DNA of 64,000 bases from Bacteroidota bacterium (GTDB lineage Bacteria; Bacteroidota; Bacteroidia; 2-12-FULL-35-15). This document shows positions 1 through 9,696 of this stretch, in pieces (position 1 is the stretch's first letter; each line of letters starts with the position of its first letter). The DNA lies in NCBI GenBank assembly GCA_016707685.1, contig JADJHE010000008.1, forward strand, positions 83,579-147,578, read 5' to 3'. The position numbers and the translations under genes were made by a program. Under the pieces are notes generated by a model. The model did no database searches, was not told the origin of the DNA, and saw only the letters and a list, made by a program, of their open reading frames with translations.

Positions 1-110
1 TTTTTGGAAATCGCAAGATGTTTAGCAATATCATCCATTGTAACACTCTTAATTCCATACTTAAAAAACAGTTCTTCGGCTCCTTTGAGTATACGTTCTT
101 TTGGTTCCAT
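1..110 (-). CDS. TetR/AcrR-family regulator, N-terminal fragment (continues past window start)
   Basis: Only the first 36 codons are in the window. The minus-strand translation from the ATG at 108-110 begins MEPKERILKGAEELFFKYG and continues IKSVTMDDIAKHLAISK. This is the classic first helices and helix-turn-helix of TetR family repressors (ERIL-AA-LF--G---T-DIA--). The ligand-binding half lies outside the window, so the effector is unknown. The gene is divergent from the large secreted protein at 352, and the 240 bp between them carry a long inverted repeat that could be its operator. Family call is firm; target is inference. Confidence 0.85.
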   Translation of the reverse strand, partial: MEPKERILKGAEELFFKYGIKSVTMDDIAKHLAISK

Positions 111-143
111 TTTTTGTAGCTGTTAAATTTCGAGCGCAAAACT

Positions 144-256
144 ATGGAAACATTTTTTATTTCCGAAGTTTCCGGCTTGTTTAATTTGTTCAAAAGAGGT
201 AATTGGCTGTAAATCAACACTAAAAAATAAACAAAATAAACAAAAAATGTTTCCAT
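144..256. repeat. 15-bp perfect inverted repeat in the TetR / secreted-protein intergenic region
   Basis: ATGGAAACATTTTTT at 144-158 is exactly reverse-complemented at 242-256. The arms are separated by 83 bp and lie between divergent genes. The left arm runs into further half-sites (TTTCC at 160-164 and GTTTCC at 169-173). Paired TetR operator sites or a DNA-loop arrangement is a reasonable reading, but no binding motif is known for this regulator. Confidence 0.55.
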
Positions 257-351
257 GGCGAAAATAATCCAAGATTTTGCTTTTTCGTTTCGGAAAAAAA
301 GTTTTTGTGGTTTGATAAAATGGACTATTTTAGCATGCTTAATTTTAAAAC

Positions 352-3300
352 ATGAAAAAACATATACTTTCTTTAGCATTTGCTATTCTGAGCAGTGCTT
401 TTATTTTTGGTCAAGACAGTTGGACGAATGTCGTTAAGGGTGGTCTGAATGGATCTGGCAATCGTTATCTTAATAGTTTTCACATATTTAATGGTGAATT
501 ATATGTTGCGGGTGGTTCTAACATGGGTTATATAAATAAAACTTCAACTGGAAATCCAAACGACTGGGCTCAAGTACTTTATGGGGATAGTATCACGATG
601 TTTTCTGGATTAAACTCTACGACTGAAGGTGGTGGTAAAATGTTTGCAATTGCTAAGGGTGGCCCAGGGCTACCTTCTATTTATCAAACGACAGATGGGA
701 GCAATTGGAATCTATTTTACAAACATTCAAGCTACGATGAAATTGAATATGTTTTCCCTTTTAAAGGTCAAGGTGCCGTTGATTCAATCTATGCAGGAAT
801 ATTTGCTTGGCCAAACAGTTTAATTCTTAGAGCGGCTTATAATACATTGGATACTACAGGTTTTAGCGGAAGTTGGGATACTGTGCTTGATTTTAGCGCT
901 GTTGCTTATGGAACACGCATTACTAGCATACAAGAGCACAATGGAAAAATATTTTTGGGTACAAACCTATCAACCTTATGGAGTTCATCAGATGGTGTTA
1001 ACTGGGTTCAAAACGCGAATGTTGGCAATGGTTTTGGTAATGGAAACAATTATCAAATTACAGCGTTGGCATCTTTTGGCGGTTATTTATATGTTGGAAC
1101 AGAAAATGGTACTGATGGGGCGCAATTATGGCGTTCAAATGATGAAACGACATGGACACTGGTGCAGCAATTTCCAACAGCTTTGGTTGAAATTTCAAGT
1201 TTGGCTAATGAAGATGGAAAGCTTTGGGTAGCTCTTAGACCGGGGAATTTTAATTATGGTGTTGATTTGTATAAATCAACAGATGGAACAACATTTACGG
1301 TTTCTGTAACGAATGGTTTTGGTGACTATAATAACAATGGTTATGATACTTACATAAAAGCATTTGGGAATAATATTTATTGGACAGGGGAGAATTACTA
1401 TGCTGGAAGAGGGAATGTTTCTTTGAAACAATATGGAAGCAGAGGAGGTCCAATGAGTGCCGGTTCAGAAATCTGGAGATTGTGTATCACCACACCTCCA
1501 ACAGTAAATCTAGGTTCTGATCAGACAGTATGCGCTGGAACCACAGTAAATTTAGATGCAGGAACAGCAGTTTCGTACCTTTGGAATGATACAACAACAA
1601 ACCAAACTTTAAATGCATTATATCCAGGTCAATATTGGGTAAGTATTGTGGGTGCAAATGGATGTTCAGCTGCAGATACATTTAATTTAAATAACACAAC
1701 TTCACCTACTGCTTATATTACTAGTCCTCAATTTGGTCCTACTACAGTTTGCGCTGGTGCTCAATTAAATATGACAGCTTCAGCGAATTCGAATCTTATT
1801 ATTCCCTCTGCTCCTATTCATAAACCAACCAGCAATCTTATCACAGATTATTTTTATTCATATGATACAATTGCGGTTTCTGGAATTGTTGATTCTGCCG
1901 ATGTCTCCTTATATTCGGTAACAATAGATAGTTTAGAACACACTTATGTCAATGATGTTGAATTGCGTTTGTATGCACCCAATGGGTCTTCTACCAAATT
2001 GTATTTTGGTTATGCTGGTGGAGGTCAGAATATGATGGGTGCTGAATTTAATATGATGGCAACAAATACAATAAATTCAGGAGCCGGACCTTTCACAGGA
2101 GCTTGGTTGCCTGAAGAACCTTTTAACTGGTTGAATGGAAATTCAAATGGAAATTGGTATCTAGAAATTTATGACCATTATTCAGGTGATACGGGTATTT
2201 TAAAAGGTTGGAGCATACGTTTTGCAGATAGAGATACTGTTATGACTTACGCTTGGACACCAGCAGCTGGTTTGACATCATCAAATACATTGAATACACA
2301 ATTAACGGCAAGTGTTTCACAAGATTATATTTTTACTGCAACGAATGCATTAGGTTGCTCTTCTTCTGACACAACAAGCATTTTTGTTCCAACATTAGAC
2401 ATTTTTGTTTCGAACGATTCATTGTGTTTTGGTGATTCAGCTACACTTTCTGCTGTTGGTCAAAATATAATTTGGTCGCCTGGTACAACTTTAAGTGGTA
2501 CCGCAGGACCATTCGTCACAGCATACCCAGTTACGAATACCATGTATTATGCGCAAGATACTGTTATGGGATGTTTTGTTCAAGACTCTGCTTTAGTTTC
2601 AGTTAGTCCTACTTTTTCTATAACAACATCAACTCCTACAATTTGTGCAACAGATGTTGCTTTGGCTTATGGAATGGCAAGCGGTGGAATTGCGCCCTAT
2701 TCTTTTAATTGGATAGATGGTACAAATTCTTATAGCAACGATTCGATTTTGGTTACTCTTTCTACTACAACAAGTTATACTGTTACTGCATCGGATGCAT
2801 TTGGTTGTGTTGCAATTGACCTCACTACAATTAATGTAACACCAAGTACAGCTATTTTTGGTAATGTAACCTATTCTGGAGGAGTATTATCTAATGGAGG
2901 AACAGCTGTATTGTATAACTCATACCCATTCTTTATTTCATTTGATACTGTTCAAACTGCATCTATTGATGGGTCTGGAAATTACTTATTCACAGCAGTC
3001 CCTTTTGGTGATTACATTGTAAAAGTGTTTCCAAATGCAACATATCCAACAACAATTCCAACATATTCGAATAATACCTATCTGTGGGATGCAGCAAATG
3101 TTATTGTGCATGGTTGTAATCAATCCGATACTGCAAATGTTTTAATGGTAGAACAAGTTGCACCAGTTGCAGGACCAGGATTATTGGGCGGTAGAATTGT
3201 TGAGGGGAATGGATTTGGCCGTTTAGAAGGCGATCCAATTCCGGGTATTGACGTTAAATTAGGTAGAAATCCAGGTGGAGCACTAGTGGTTAACACAACT

Positions 3301-3792
3301 ACAGATAACAATGGAGAATACGTTTTCACGAGCTTACCTTTAAACGATGGTGGAGCAAATGGAGTAAGTTATACCGTTTATGTTGATATCCCAGGTTTAG
3401 GCAGAGACTCATCCTATACTGTTGCTATTGATGCAACGACTCCTATATTGGATAGTTTGAACTATTTGGTTGATTCAACAACAGTTTACATCGTTCCTAG
3501 TTCATCAACAGGAATTAGTAATCCAACGATTGCAAAAGAAAATAAATTTAATGTATATCCGAATCCTTTTAATGAAAACACAACAATAGCTTATACATTA
3601 AATGCTGATGCGGAAGTTCGTTTAGAAATTTATAATGTGTTAGGAATAAAAATTGAAAGCATTGTAAACACAAAACAACAAGCAGGCGAATTCAAGTATT
3701 TAATGGACAACAAAATGAATGCTGGGGTGTATTTTATCAGCTTAACAATTAATGATAAAACAGCAACTCAGCGAGTTGTAAAAATGAAATAA
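352..3792 (+). CDS. Large secreted T9SS protein with propeller-like, P-domain and SdrD-like modules
   Basis: A 1146-residue exported protein with an N-terminal signal peptide (MKKHILSLAFAILSSAF..G-Q). Residues about 25-375 carry repeated SSDG/STDG...W blades as in sialidase/BNR-like propellers. A PKD/Ig-like segment follows (VNLGSDQTVCAGTTVNLDAG). Residues about 500-630 resemble the proprotein convertase P-domain (VNDVELRLYAPNGSS, then a G..LKGWSIRF end). Further adhesin repeats and an SdrD-B-like module (GDPIPGIDVKLGRNPGG) come before a C-terminal T9SS type A sorting domain (NKFNVYPNPFNENTT to VVKMK). It is probably secreted or surface anchored by the Por system. It is the first of three tandem paralogues. 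Architecture is clear; the ligand is unknown. Confidence 0.85.
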   Translation: MKKHILSLAFAILSSAFIFGQDSWTNVVKGGLNGSGNRYLNSFHIFNGELYVAGGSNMGYINKTSTGNPNDWAQVLYGDSITMFSGLNSTTEGGGKMFAIAKGGPGLPSIYQTTDGSNWNLFYKHSSYDEIEYVFPFKGQGAVDSIYAGIFAWPNSLILRAAYNTLDTTGFSGSWDTVLDFSAVAYGTRITSIQEHNGKIFLGTNLSTLWSSSDGVNWVQNANVGNGFGNGNNYQITALASFGGYLYVGTENGTDGAQLWRSNDETTWTLVQQFPTALVEISSLANEDGKLWVALRPGNFNYGVDLYKSTDGTTFTVSVTNGFGDYNNNGYDTYIKAFGNNIYWTGENYYAGRGNVSLKQYGSRGGPMSAGSEIWRLCITTPPTVNLGSDQTVCAGTTVNLDAGTAVSYLWNDTTTNQTLNALYPGQYWVSIVGANGCSAADTFNLNNTTSPTAYITSPQFGPTTVCAGAQLNMTASANSNLIIPSAPIHKPTSNLITDYFYSYDTIAVSGIVDSADVSLYSVTIDSLEHTYVNDVELRLYAPNGSSTKLYFGYAGGGQNMMGAEFNMMATNTINSGAGPFTGAWLPEEPFNWLNGNSNGNWYLEIYDHYSGDTGILKGWSIRFADRDTVMTYAWTPAAGLTSSNTLNTQLTASVSQDYIFTATNALGCSSSDTTSIFVPTLDIFVSNDSLCFGDSATLSAVGQNIIWSPGTTLSGTAGPFVTAYPVTNTMYYAQDTVMGCFVQDSALVSVSPTFSITTSTPTICATDVALAYGMASGGIAPYSFNWIDGTNSYSNDSILVTLSTTTSYTVTASDAFGCVAIDLTTINVTPSTAIFGNVTYSGGVLSNGGTAVLYNSYPFFISFDTVQTASIDGSGNYLFTAVPFGDYIVKVFPNATYPTTIPTYSNNTYLWDAANVIVHGCNQSDTANVLMVEQVAPVAGPGLLGGRIVEGNGFGRLEGDPIPGIDVKLGRNPGGALVVNTTTDNNGEYVFTSLPLNDGGANGVSYTVYVDIPGLGRDSSYTVAIDATTPILDSLNYLVDSTTVYIVPSSSTGISNPTIAKENKFNVYPNPFNENTTIAYTLNADAEVRLEIYNVLGIKIESIVNTKQQAGEFKYLMDNKMNAGVYFISLTINDKTATQRVVKMK

Positions 3793-3795
3793 TAA

Positions 3796-6059
3796 ATGAG
3801 AAAAAATTTAAAAATAAATACAATGACAAAAGCCTTTAAGGCTTTTGTTGTTTTTGGACTTTTAATTTCTGCAAATAAAATAATTGCTCAACCGCTTACA
3901 GCAAATGCAGGACCAGATCAAAATATTTGCGATGGTGCAGGTGGCGTAACAATTGGAGGAGCTCCAACAGCTACATTTGGTACACCTCCTTATACCTATT
4001 CCTGGGCTCCAGCTTTTGGTTTAAGTTCTACCACTGTTGCAAATCCAGTTGCTACACCAAACTCAAATGTAACCTACACGCTTACTGTAACCGATGCAGT
4101 AGCAGCCACTTCGTCTGATGGTATTTATGTTGGGGTTACTTATCCAGCAAGTGCTTTTGCTGGTGGAAATATGACTATATGTGCTGGTACAACAACTGTA
4201 AATTTATCTGCTTCAATGGGTGGTTCTGCTTCTTCGTTAACATGGACAACATCAGGAACGGGAAGTTTTTCTAGTCCTACATCCATGGTTACAACCTACA
4301 CTCCTTCACCTGCAGATGAGCTTGCTGGAAGTGTTTTTTTAACCATGACAACAAATGACCCTGCAGGACCTTGTCCTGCAGCTACAAGTTCGTTAACATT
4401 AACAATAAACCCTATTCCTGTAGCAACAATTAATGGAGGCACATCCTTCTGCGATGGTGGTCCTATTTCTTATATAGCAGATCCAGTTGCAGGTGCTACT
4501 TATAGTTGGTCAGGACCAAACGGATTTTCTTCCACAGATCAAAATCCAATAATCAATCCAGCTTCAGCAATTAATTCAGGACTTTATACACTAATTGTTG
4601 CTGTTGGTGCTTGTGCAGATACAGCTGATATTACAGCTGTTGTAAATCCAACGCCATCGTCTTCAATAACAGGCTTGACAGATGTTATCTGTAACGGGCA
4701 AAGTAATGGAACGGCAACAGTTACGGCAACAGGCGGACTCCTCCTTATTTATATTTTTGGGACGATCCAATGAACCAAACAACTGCTACTGCAATTAATT
4801 TGAGTGTTGGAAATTATAATGTCTCAGTCTCGGATGCAAATGGTTGCAATGCCAACAATGCAAGTGTAGGCATTAATGAACCTACTGCGATGTTTACCAA
4901 TGTGTTTTCTCCAACAATTTGTTTAGGCGATTCAGTTACTATTAATCCAATTGTTGCGGGTGGCGTTCCTCCTTATTCGTATGTGTGGGATCAAGGCGGT
5001 ACGTATTATTACACACCTACTTTACCACTTGCGCCAACAAGTTCAGTTACATTCACATTAACAGTTACCGATGCAAATGGTTGTTATTCTACTAGTAATC
5101 CAGGAATAACGGTTAGCCCTTTAACAGAGATGTATGGTTCAATTGATTATTCAGGTGGTCCTTTGGTAAATGGCGGAACAGCAGTTTTGCTAAATTGGTA
5201 TCCTACATTTACAACATTTGATACCATTCAAACTTATGCAATCAATGCTGCTGGAACGTATTTCTTTTCGGCTGTACCAGCAGGAAATTAGTTAATAAAA
5301 GTATTTCCTGATACATTGTTATATCCTTCTACAGTGCCAACCTATTTTGGAGATCAGTATTTGTGGACTTTGGCCCAGGTTAAAAATCACGGTTGTGTTG
5401 ATGTGGATACAGCAAATATATTTATGGTTGAAGGTGTTACAGGTGTTGGACCAGGAATGTTGCAAGGAACGGTATTGGAAGGGCCAGGTTTTGGACGTTT
5501 AGAAGGAGATCCCATACCCGGAATTGATATTAAATTGGGACGAAACCCTGGCGGAGCATTGGTAACGCAAACAACAACAAATGCTACCGGACAATTTACA
5601 TTTGATAATATTGACATAAATACTCCGGGCGAATATTATACGGTATATGTTGATTTACCTGGACGAGAGAGAGACTCAACATACAATGTAATTGTTACCG
5701 CAAGTAACACAACATTTAATCAGTTGGATTATGCAGTTGACAGCAATTCAGTTTATCCAATAAATCCGATTGTTACAAGTATAGGTTATTATAATTTTGC
5801 AAACGAAAACAAATTCAGTGTTTATCCAAATCCATTTAATGAAAATACAACAATAGCATATACCCTTTCTGCCGATGCTGAGGTTCGATTAGAAATTTAT
5901 AATGTATTAGGAGTTAAAATTCAAAATATCCTTAGCACAAAACAACAAGCAGGTGAATTCAAGTATGTATTAGATAACAAAATAAATGCTGGTGTGTATT
6001 TTATTAGCCTAACAATTAATAATAAAACAGCAACTCAACGAGTTGTAAAAATGAAATAA
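3796..6059 (+). pseudogene. Middle tandem T9SS adhesin-like paralogue, broken by a frameshift and a stop codon
   Basis: The reading is continuous with its neighbour at 6062 but interrupted twice. Frame 1 runs from 3796 to 4773, frame 3 from about 4737 to 5291, then frame 3 again from 5292 to 6059. At 4735-4738 GGCGGACTCC replaces an expected GGCGGAACTCC, a one-base A loss in a segment that reads GGTPPYLYFW when restored. At 5289-5291 a TAG stands where the paralogue has TAT (GN-Y-LIK). Repaired, it would be about 754 codons: signal peptide (MTKAFKAFVVFGLL), PKD/SprB-like repeats, an SdrD-like module and a T9SS sorting domain ending VVKMK. The ATG at 3796 lies 3 nt after the previous stop; 3823 is an alternative start. 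It may be a real pseudogene or sequencing error. Confidence 0.8.
3827..3855 (+). terminator. Terminator-like hairpin inside signal-peptide codons
   Basis: CAAAAGCCT (3827-3835) pairs perfectly with AGGCTTTTG (3839-3847) across a 3-nt loop and is followed by TTGTTTTT. It looks like an intrinsic terminator for the gene ending at 3792, yet it lies inside the next ORF and encodes the TKAFKAF part of its signal peptide. Confidence 0.5.
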
Positions 6060-6061
6060 AA

Positions 6062-8050
6062 ATGAGAAAAAATTTAAAAATAAACATGACAACAAAAGCC
6101 TTTAAGGCTTTTGCTGTATTAGGATTGTTGCTTTGTACATTTAATAATGTGCAATCGCAAACAGCTGATGCTGGATTTGACCAAACAATTTGTGAAGGAT
6201 CGTCTACTTCAATTGGTGGATCTCCAACTGCATCAGGTGGACTCGCTCCATACACATATTCTTGGGCTCCATCAACCGGCTTGAACTCCCCGGTTGTTGC
6301 TAATCCAATTGCAAACCCAACTGTTACAACAACTTATACGGTGACCGTTATTGATGCAAATGCTACAGCAACCTCGGATGTAATTACCGTTACAGTTAAT
6401 CCTTTGCCATCTTCAGTTACGGCTAACTCAAACACTCCTGTTTGTGATGGTAGTCAATTGTTTTTATCGGGATCAGCAGCAGGAGGCACAACATTTAGCT
6501 GGGCTGGACCAAATGGTTTCACGTCAACGCTGCAAAATGCACAAATTAATCCAGTATCAACTTTAGCTGCTGGAACCTATACTTTTACAGCTGTTTCTGC
6601 TTTTGGTTGTGCAACTAGTGCAACTACCAATGTTTTTGTTTCAGCATTGCCTGTTGTAACAATAGCATCAACCACAAATGTAACATGTAATGGTTTGTCA
6701 GATGGAACAGCTACCGCAAATGCAACAGGTGGTGTTGGTCCATATACTTATTCTTGGTCTCCATCTGCAAATACGACTCAAGTTGCAGTTGGCTTAGCTG
6801 CGGGAGCTTACACTGTTTATGCAACTGATTTAAATGGATGTTCATCGCTAGCAAATACAACCATTACTGAACCAACAGCGATTAATTTAAGTGCACCTTA
6901 TCCAACAGCTTGTTTAGGAGATTCAACTCTTATCAATTCTTCAATTAGTGGTGGTATTCCTCCTTATACCTATGTATGGGATCAGGGAGGATTTTATTAC
7001 TACACACCTTCAATAAATATTGCTCCTGCTAGTTCGGTTACATTTACACTTACAGCTACTGATGCAAATGGATGTACAGCATATACCTACACAGGTCTTA
7101 CTGTTAATCCTTTAAAAGATATAGATGGAACAATCGATTATTCTGGAGGAGCTCTAATAAATGGCGGAACAGCAGTATTGTTTAATTGGTATCCAAATTT
7201 TACAATATTCGACACGGTTCAGACTTATCCAATAAACGCTGCTGGAGCATATATTTTTTCAGCAGTGTCATCAGGAAATTATTTAATAAAAATATTCCCA
7301 GATACATTGTTATATCCTTCCACAGTACCAACCTATTTTGGAGATCAATATTTATGGACCTTGGCACAAGTTAAAAATCATGGTTGTGTTACAAATGATA
7401 CTGCAAATATATTTATGGTTGAAGGCGTTACAGGTGTTGGTCCAGGAATGTTGCAAGGTACGGTATTAGAAGGTCCTGGTTTTGGTCGTTTAGAAGGAGA
7501 TCCAATACCAGGAATTGATATTAAATTGGGACGAAATCCAGGTGGAGCATTGGTAGCACAAACAACAACCAATGCTACAGGACAATTTACATTTGATAAT
7601 ATTGATGTAAATGCTGCAGGCGAATACTATACAGTATATGTTGATTTACCCGGAAGAGAAAGAGATTCTACCTACAATGTAACTATTACAGCAATCGATA
7701 CAACATTTAACCAATTGGATTATGCGGTGGATAGCAATTCGGTATATCCGCTTAATCCTGTTAATGTGGGAATTAGTAATAGCGATCTTGCAAAAGAAAA
7801 CAAATTTAACGTTTATCCAAATCCGTTTAAAGGAACAACAACTGTTGCATACACTTTAAATACCGATGCTGATGTGCGTTTGGATGTTTATAATGTATTG
7901 GGTGTAAAGGTTCAATCCATTGTAAATACAAATCAACAAAAAGGCGAATTCAACTATAACCTGGATACTAATTTTAATTCGGGAATTTATTTTGTGAGTT
8001 TGACGATTAATGGTAAAACAAGCACACAAAGAGTCATAAAGATGGATTAG
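6062..8050 (+). CDS. Secreted T9SS adhesin-like protein with PKD/SprB-type repeats
   Basis: An intact 662-residue protein. It starts with a signal peptide (MTTKAFKAFAVLGLLLC; the ATG at 6086 is an alternative to 6062). Repeats of the TCNGLSDGTATANATGG / GPYTYSWSP kind resemble SprB and PKD-like adhesin modules. Then come a GG-PPYTYVWDQGG module, an SdrD-B-like segment (GDPIPGIDIKLGRNPGG) and a C-terminal T9SS type A sorting domain (NKFNVYPNPFKGTTT to VIKMD). It is probably exported by the Por system to the cell surface. It follows the broken paralogue by 2 nt and ends at a strong terminator, so the array is likely one transcription unit. No enzyme motif is visible. Confidence 0.85.
   Translation: MRKNLKINMTTKAFKAFAVLGLLLCTFNNVQSQTADAGFDQTICEGSSTSIGGSPTASGGLAPYTYSWAPSTGLNSPVVANPIANPTVTTTYTVTVIDANATATSDVITVTVNPLPSSVTANSNTPVCDGSQLFLSGSAAGGTTFSWAGPNGFTSTLQNAQINPVSTLAAGTYTFTAVSAFGCATSATTNVFVSALPVVTIASTTNVTCNGLSDGTATANATGGVGPYTYSWSPSANTTQVAVGLAAGAYTVYATDLNGCSSLANTTITEPTAINLSAPYPTACLGDSTLINSSISGGIPPYTYVWDQGGFYYYTPSINIAPASSVTFTLTATDANGCTAYTYTGLTVNPLKDIDGTIDYSGGALINGGTAVLFNWYPNFTIFDTVQTYPINAAGAYIFSAVSSGNYLIKIFPDTLLYPSTVPTYFGDQYLWTLAQVKNHGCVTNDTANIFMVEGVTGVGPGMLQGTVLEGPGFGRLEGDPIPGIDIKLGRNPGGALVAQTTTNATGQFTFDNIDVNAAGEYYTVYVDLPGRERDSTYNVTITAIDTTFNQLDYAVDSNSVYPLNPVNVGISNSDLAKENKFNVYPNPFKGTTTVAYTLNTDADVRLDVYNVLGVKVQSIVNTNQQKGEFNYNLDTNFNSGIYFVSLTINGKTSTQRVIKMD
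6093..6113 (+). repeat. Second copy of the signal-peptide hairpin
   Basis: CAAAAGCCT (6093-6101) and AGGCTTTTG (6105-6113) repeat the hairpin at 3827-3847 in the next paralogue. Here the downstream T-run is weaker (CTGTATT). Confidence 0.5.
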
Positions 8051-8061
8051 TTTTCATAAAA

Positions 8062-8106
8062 AAAAGAAAAGCCCAATCCATCATTTGGATTGGGCTTTTC
8101 TTTTTT
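8062..8106 (+). terminator. Rho-independent terminator after the adhesin array
   Basis: AAGCCCAATCCA and TGGATTGGGCTT form a long GC-containing stem with a short loop, flanked by A- and T-runs. Confidence 0.85.
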
Positions 8107-8128
8107 ATCTAAAATCCATTAAAAAATA

Positions 8129-8136
8129 TAATTTTG
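8129..8136 (+). promoter_or_regulatory. Bacteroidota -7 box upstream of asnS
   Basis: TAATTTTG matches the TAnnTTTG consensus, 21 nt before the ATG at 8158. A TTG inside it (8134) would give a longer ORF, which argues against that start. Confidence 0.55.
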
Positions 8137-8157
8137 TACTCGAATAAAAAATACATA

Positions 8158-9600
8158 ATGGAAACCTTAAAAAGAACAAAAGTGAAAGAGCTGTTAGATT
8201 CAACAGCATTTGGAAGCACAGTAACAGTGAAAGGATGGGTACGAACTTTTCGTAACAATCAATTTATTGCTATTAATGATGGTTCTACCATAAATAATAT
8301 TCAAGCTGTTGTTGATTTTGAAAACACAGATGAAACACTTTTAAAACGCCTTACTACTGGTGCAGCAATTAGCATTACTGGAGAGTTAATTGAATCGTTG
8401 GGGAAAGGACAAAAAGTGGAGGTGAAAGTAAAACACCTGGAAATATTGGGGGATAGTGATGCCGAAAAATTTCCATTGCAACCGAAAAAACACAGCTTAG
8501 AGTTTTTGCGCGAAATAGCACATTTACGTTTTCGTACAAACACATTTAATGCAGTATTTAAAGTGCGCCATTCATTAGCATTTGCAATACATCAATTTTT
8601 TAATGAAAGAGGATTTGTATACATGCATACGCCTATTATTACAGCTTCGGATGCAGAAGGTGCTGGTGAAATGTTCCGCGTAACTACCTTGGATTTTGAT
8701 AATCCTCCTCGCACGGAAGAAGGACAAATTGATTTTAAACAAGATTTTTTTGGTAGATCAACCAATCTTACTGTTAGTGGTCAGTTAGAGGGAGAACTTG
8801 CTGCAATGGCATTTGGTGATATATACACCTTTGGACCAACATTCCGTGCCGAAAATTCAAATACAACGCGTCACTTGGCAGAGTTTTGGATGATAGAGCC
8901 AGAGATGGCGTTCTATGATTTAAAAGACAACATGCAACTTGCAGAAGATTTGTTGAAGTATGTTATAAAACATGCAATGGCAACTTGTGCAGATGAAATT
9001 GAATTTTTGAAAAACAGATTGCTAGAAGAAGAAAAACAAAAACCTCAAGATGAACGTTCCGAGCTAGATTTAGTTTCTAAATTAAATTTTTGTTTAGATA
9101 ACAACTTTGAACGTTTAACCTATACCGAAGCAATTGAAATTTTAAAAAATTCAACACCTAACAAAAAGAAAAAATTTAAATACTTAATTGAGTCTTGGGG
9201 TGCTGATTTACAAAGTGAACACGAGCGTTATTTAGTTGAAAAGCATTTCAAAAAACCTGTAATTCTTACAGATTATCCAAAGGACATAAAATCGTTTTAC
9301 ATGCGTCAAAATGAGGATGGAAAAACAGTTGCTGCCATGGATATATTATTCCCAGGTATTGGTGAAATAATAGGAGGCTCTCAGCGTGAGGAGCGTTTAG
9401 ACTTATTGGAAAAACGTATGCATGAAATGCACATCCCAACAGAAGAATTGTATTGGTATTTAGATACGCGTAGATTTGGAACAGCGCCACATGCGGGATT
9501 TGGATTAGGTTTTGAGCGCTTGGTTTTATTTGTAACGGGCATGACTAACATTCGTGACGTAATTGCTTTTCCTCGCGCACCTAAAACAGCTGAATTCTAA
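8158..9600 (+). CDS. asnS: Asparaginyl-tRNA synthetase
   Basis: This cytoplasmic class II aminoacyl-tRNA synthetase charges tRNA-Asn. At 480 residues from the ATG at 8158 it matches bacterial AsnRS. An N-terminal OB-fold anticodon-binding domain (VTVKGWVRTFRNNQFIAIND) is followed by the catalytic core. The core has GEMFRVTTLD, the motif 2 region TFRAENSNTTRHLAEFWMIEPE, and motif 3 GFGLGFERLVLFVTGMTNIRD with a PRAPKTAEF end typical of AsnRS rather than AspRS. The in-frame TTG at 8134 lies within the promoter box and was not used. The gene stands alone between terminators. Confidence 0.96.
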   Translation: METLKRTKVKELLDSTAFGSTVTVKGWVRTFRNNQFIAINDGSTINNIQAVVDFENTDETLLKRLTTGAAISITGELIESLGKGQKVEVKVKHLEILGDSDAEKFPLQPKKHSLEFLREIAHLRFRTNTFNAVFKVRHSLAFAIHQFFNERGFVYMHTPIITASDAEGAGEMFRVTTLDFDNPPRTEEGQIDFKQDFFGRSTNLTVSGQLEGELAAMAFGDIYTFGPTFRAENSNTTRHLAEFWMIEPEMAFYDLKDNMQLAEDLLKYVIKHAMATCADEIEFLKNRLLEEEKQKPQDERSELDLVSKLNFCLDNNFERLTYTEAIEILKNSTPNKKKKFKYLIESWGADLQSEHERYLVEKHFKKPVILTDYPKDIKSFYMRQNEDGKTVAAMDILFPGIGEIIGGSQREERLDLLEKRMHEMHIPTEELYWYLDTRRFGTAPHAGFGLGFERLVLFVTGMTNIRDVIAFPRAPKTAEF

Positions 9601-9626
9601 AAAAAACAATCTAATATTTGACAAAT

Positions 9627-9662
9627 AAAGCCCCTTTAAAAAAATTAGAGGGGCTTTTTTCT
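9627..9662 (+). terminator. Rho-independent terminator after asnS
   Basis: AAAGCCCCT and AGGGGCTTT form the stem around an A-rich loop, followed by a T-run. Confidence 0.85.
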
Positions 9663-9696
9663 TTTTCTTATCTTTATTCGTTCTTAAAAAATAGCC

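Noticed and set aside
3120..7572. Antisense ORFs with similar translations in all three adhesin paralogues (3120-3329, 5387-5617, 7378-7572)
   Set aside because: They are shadows of the conserved SdrD-like module on the plus strand.
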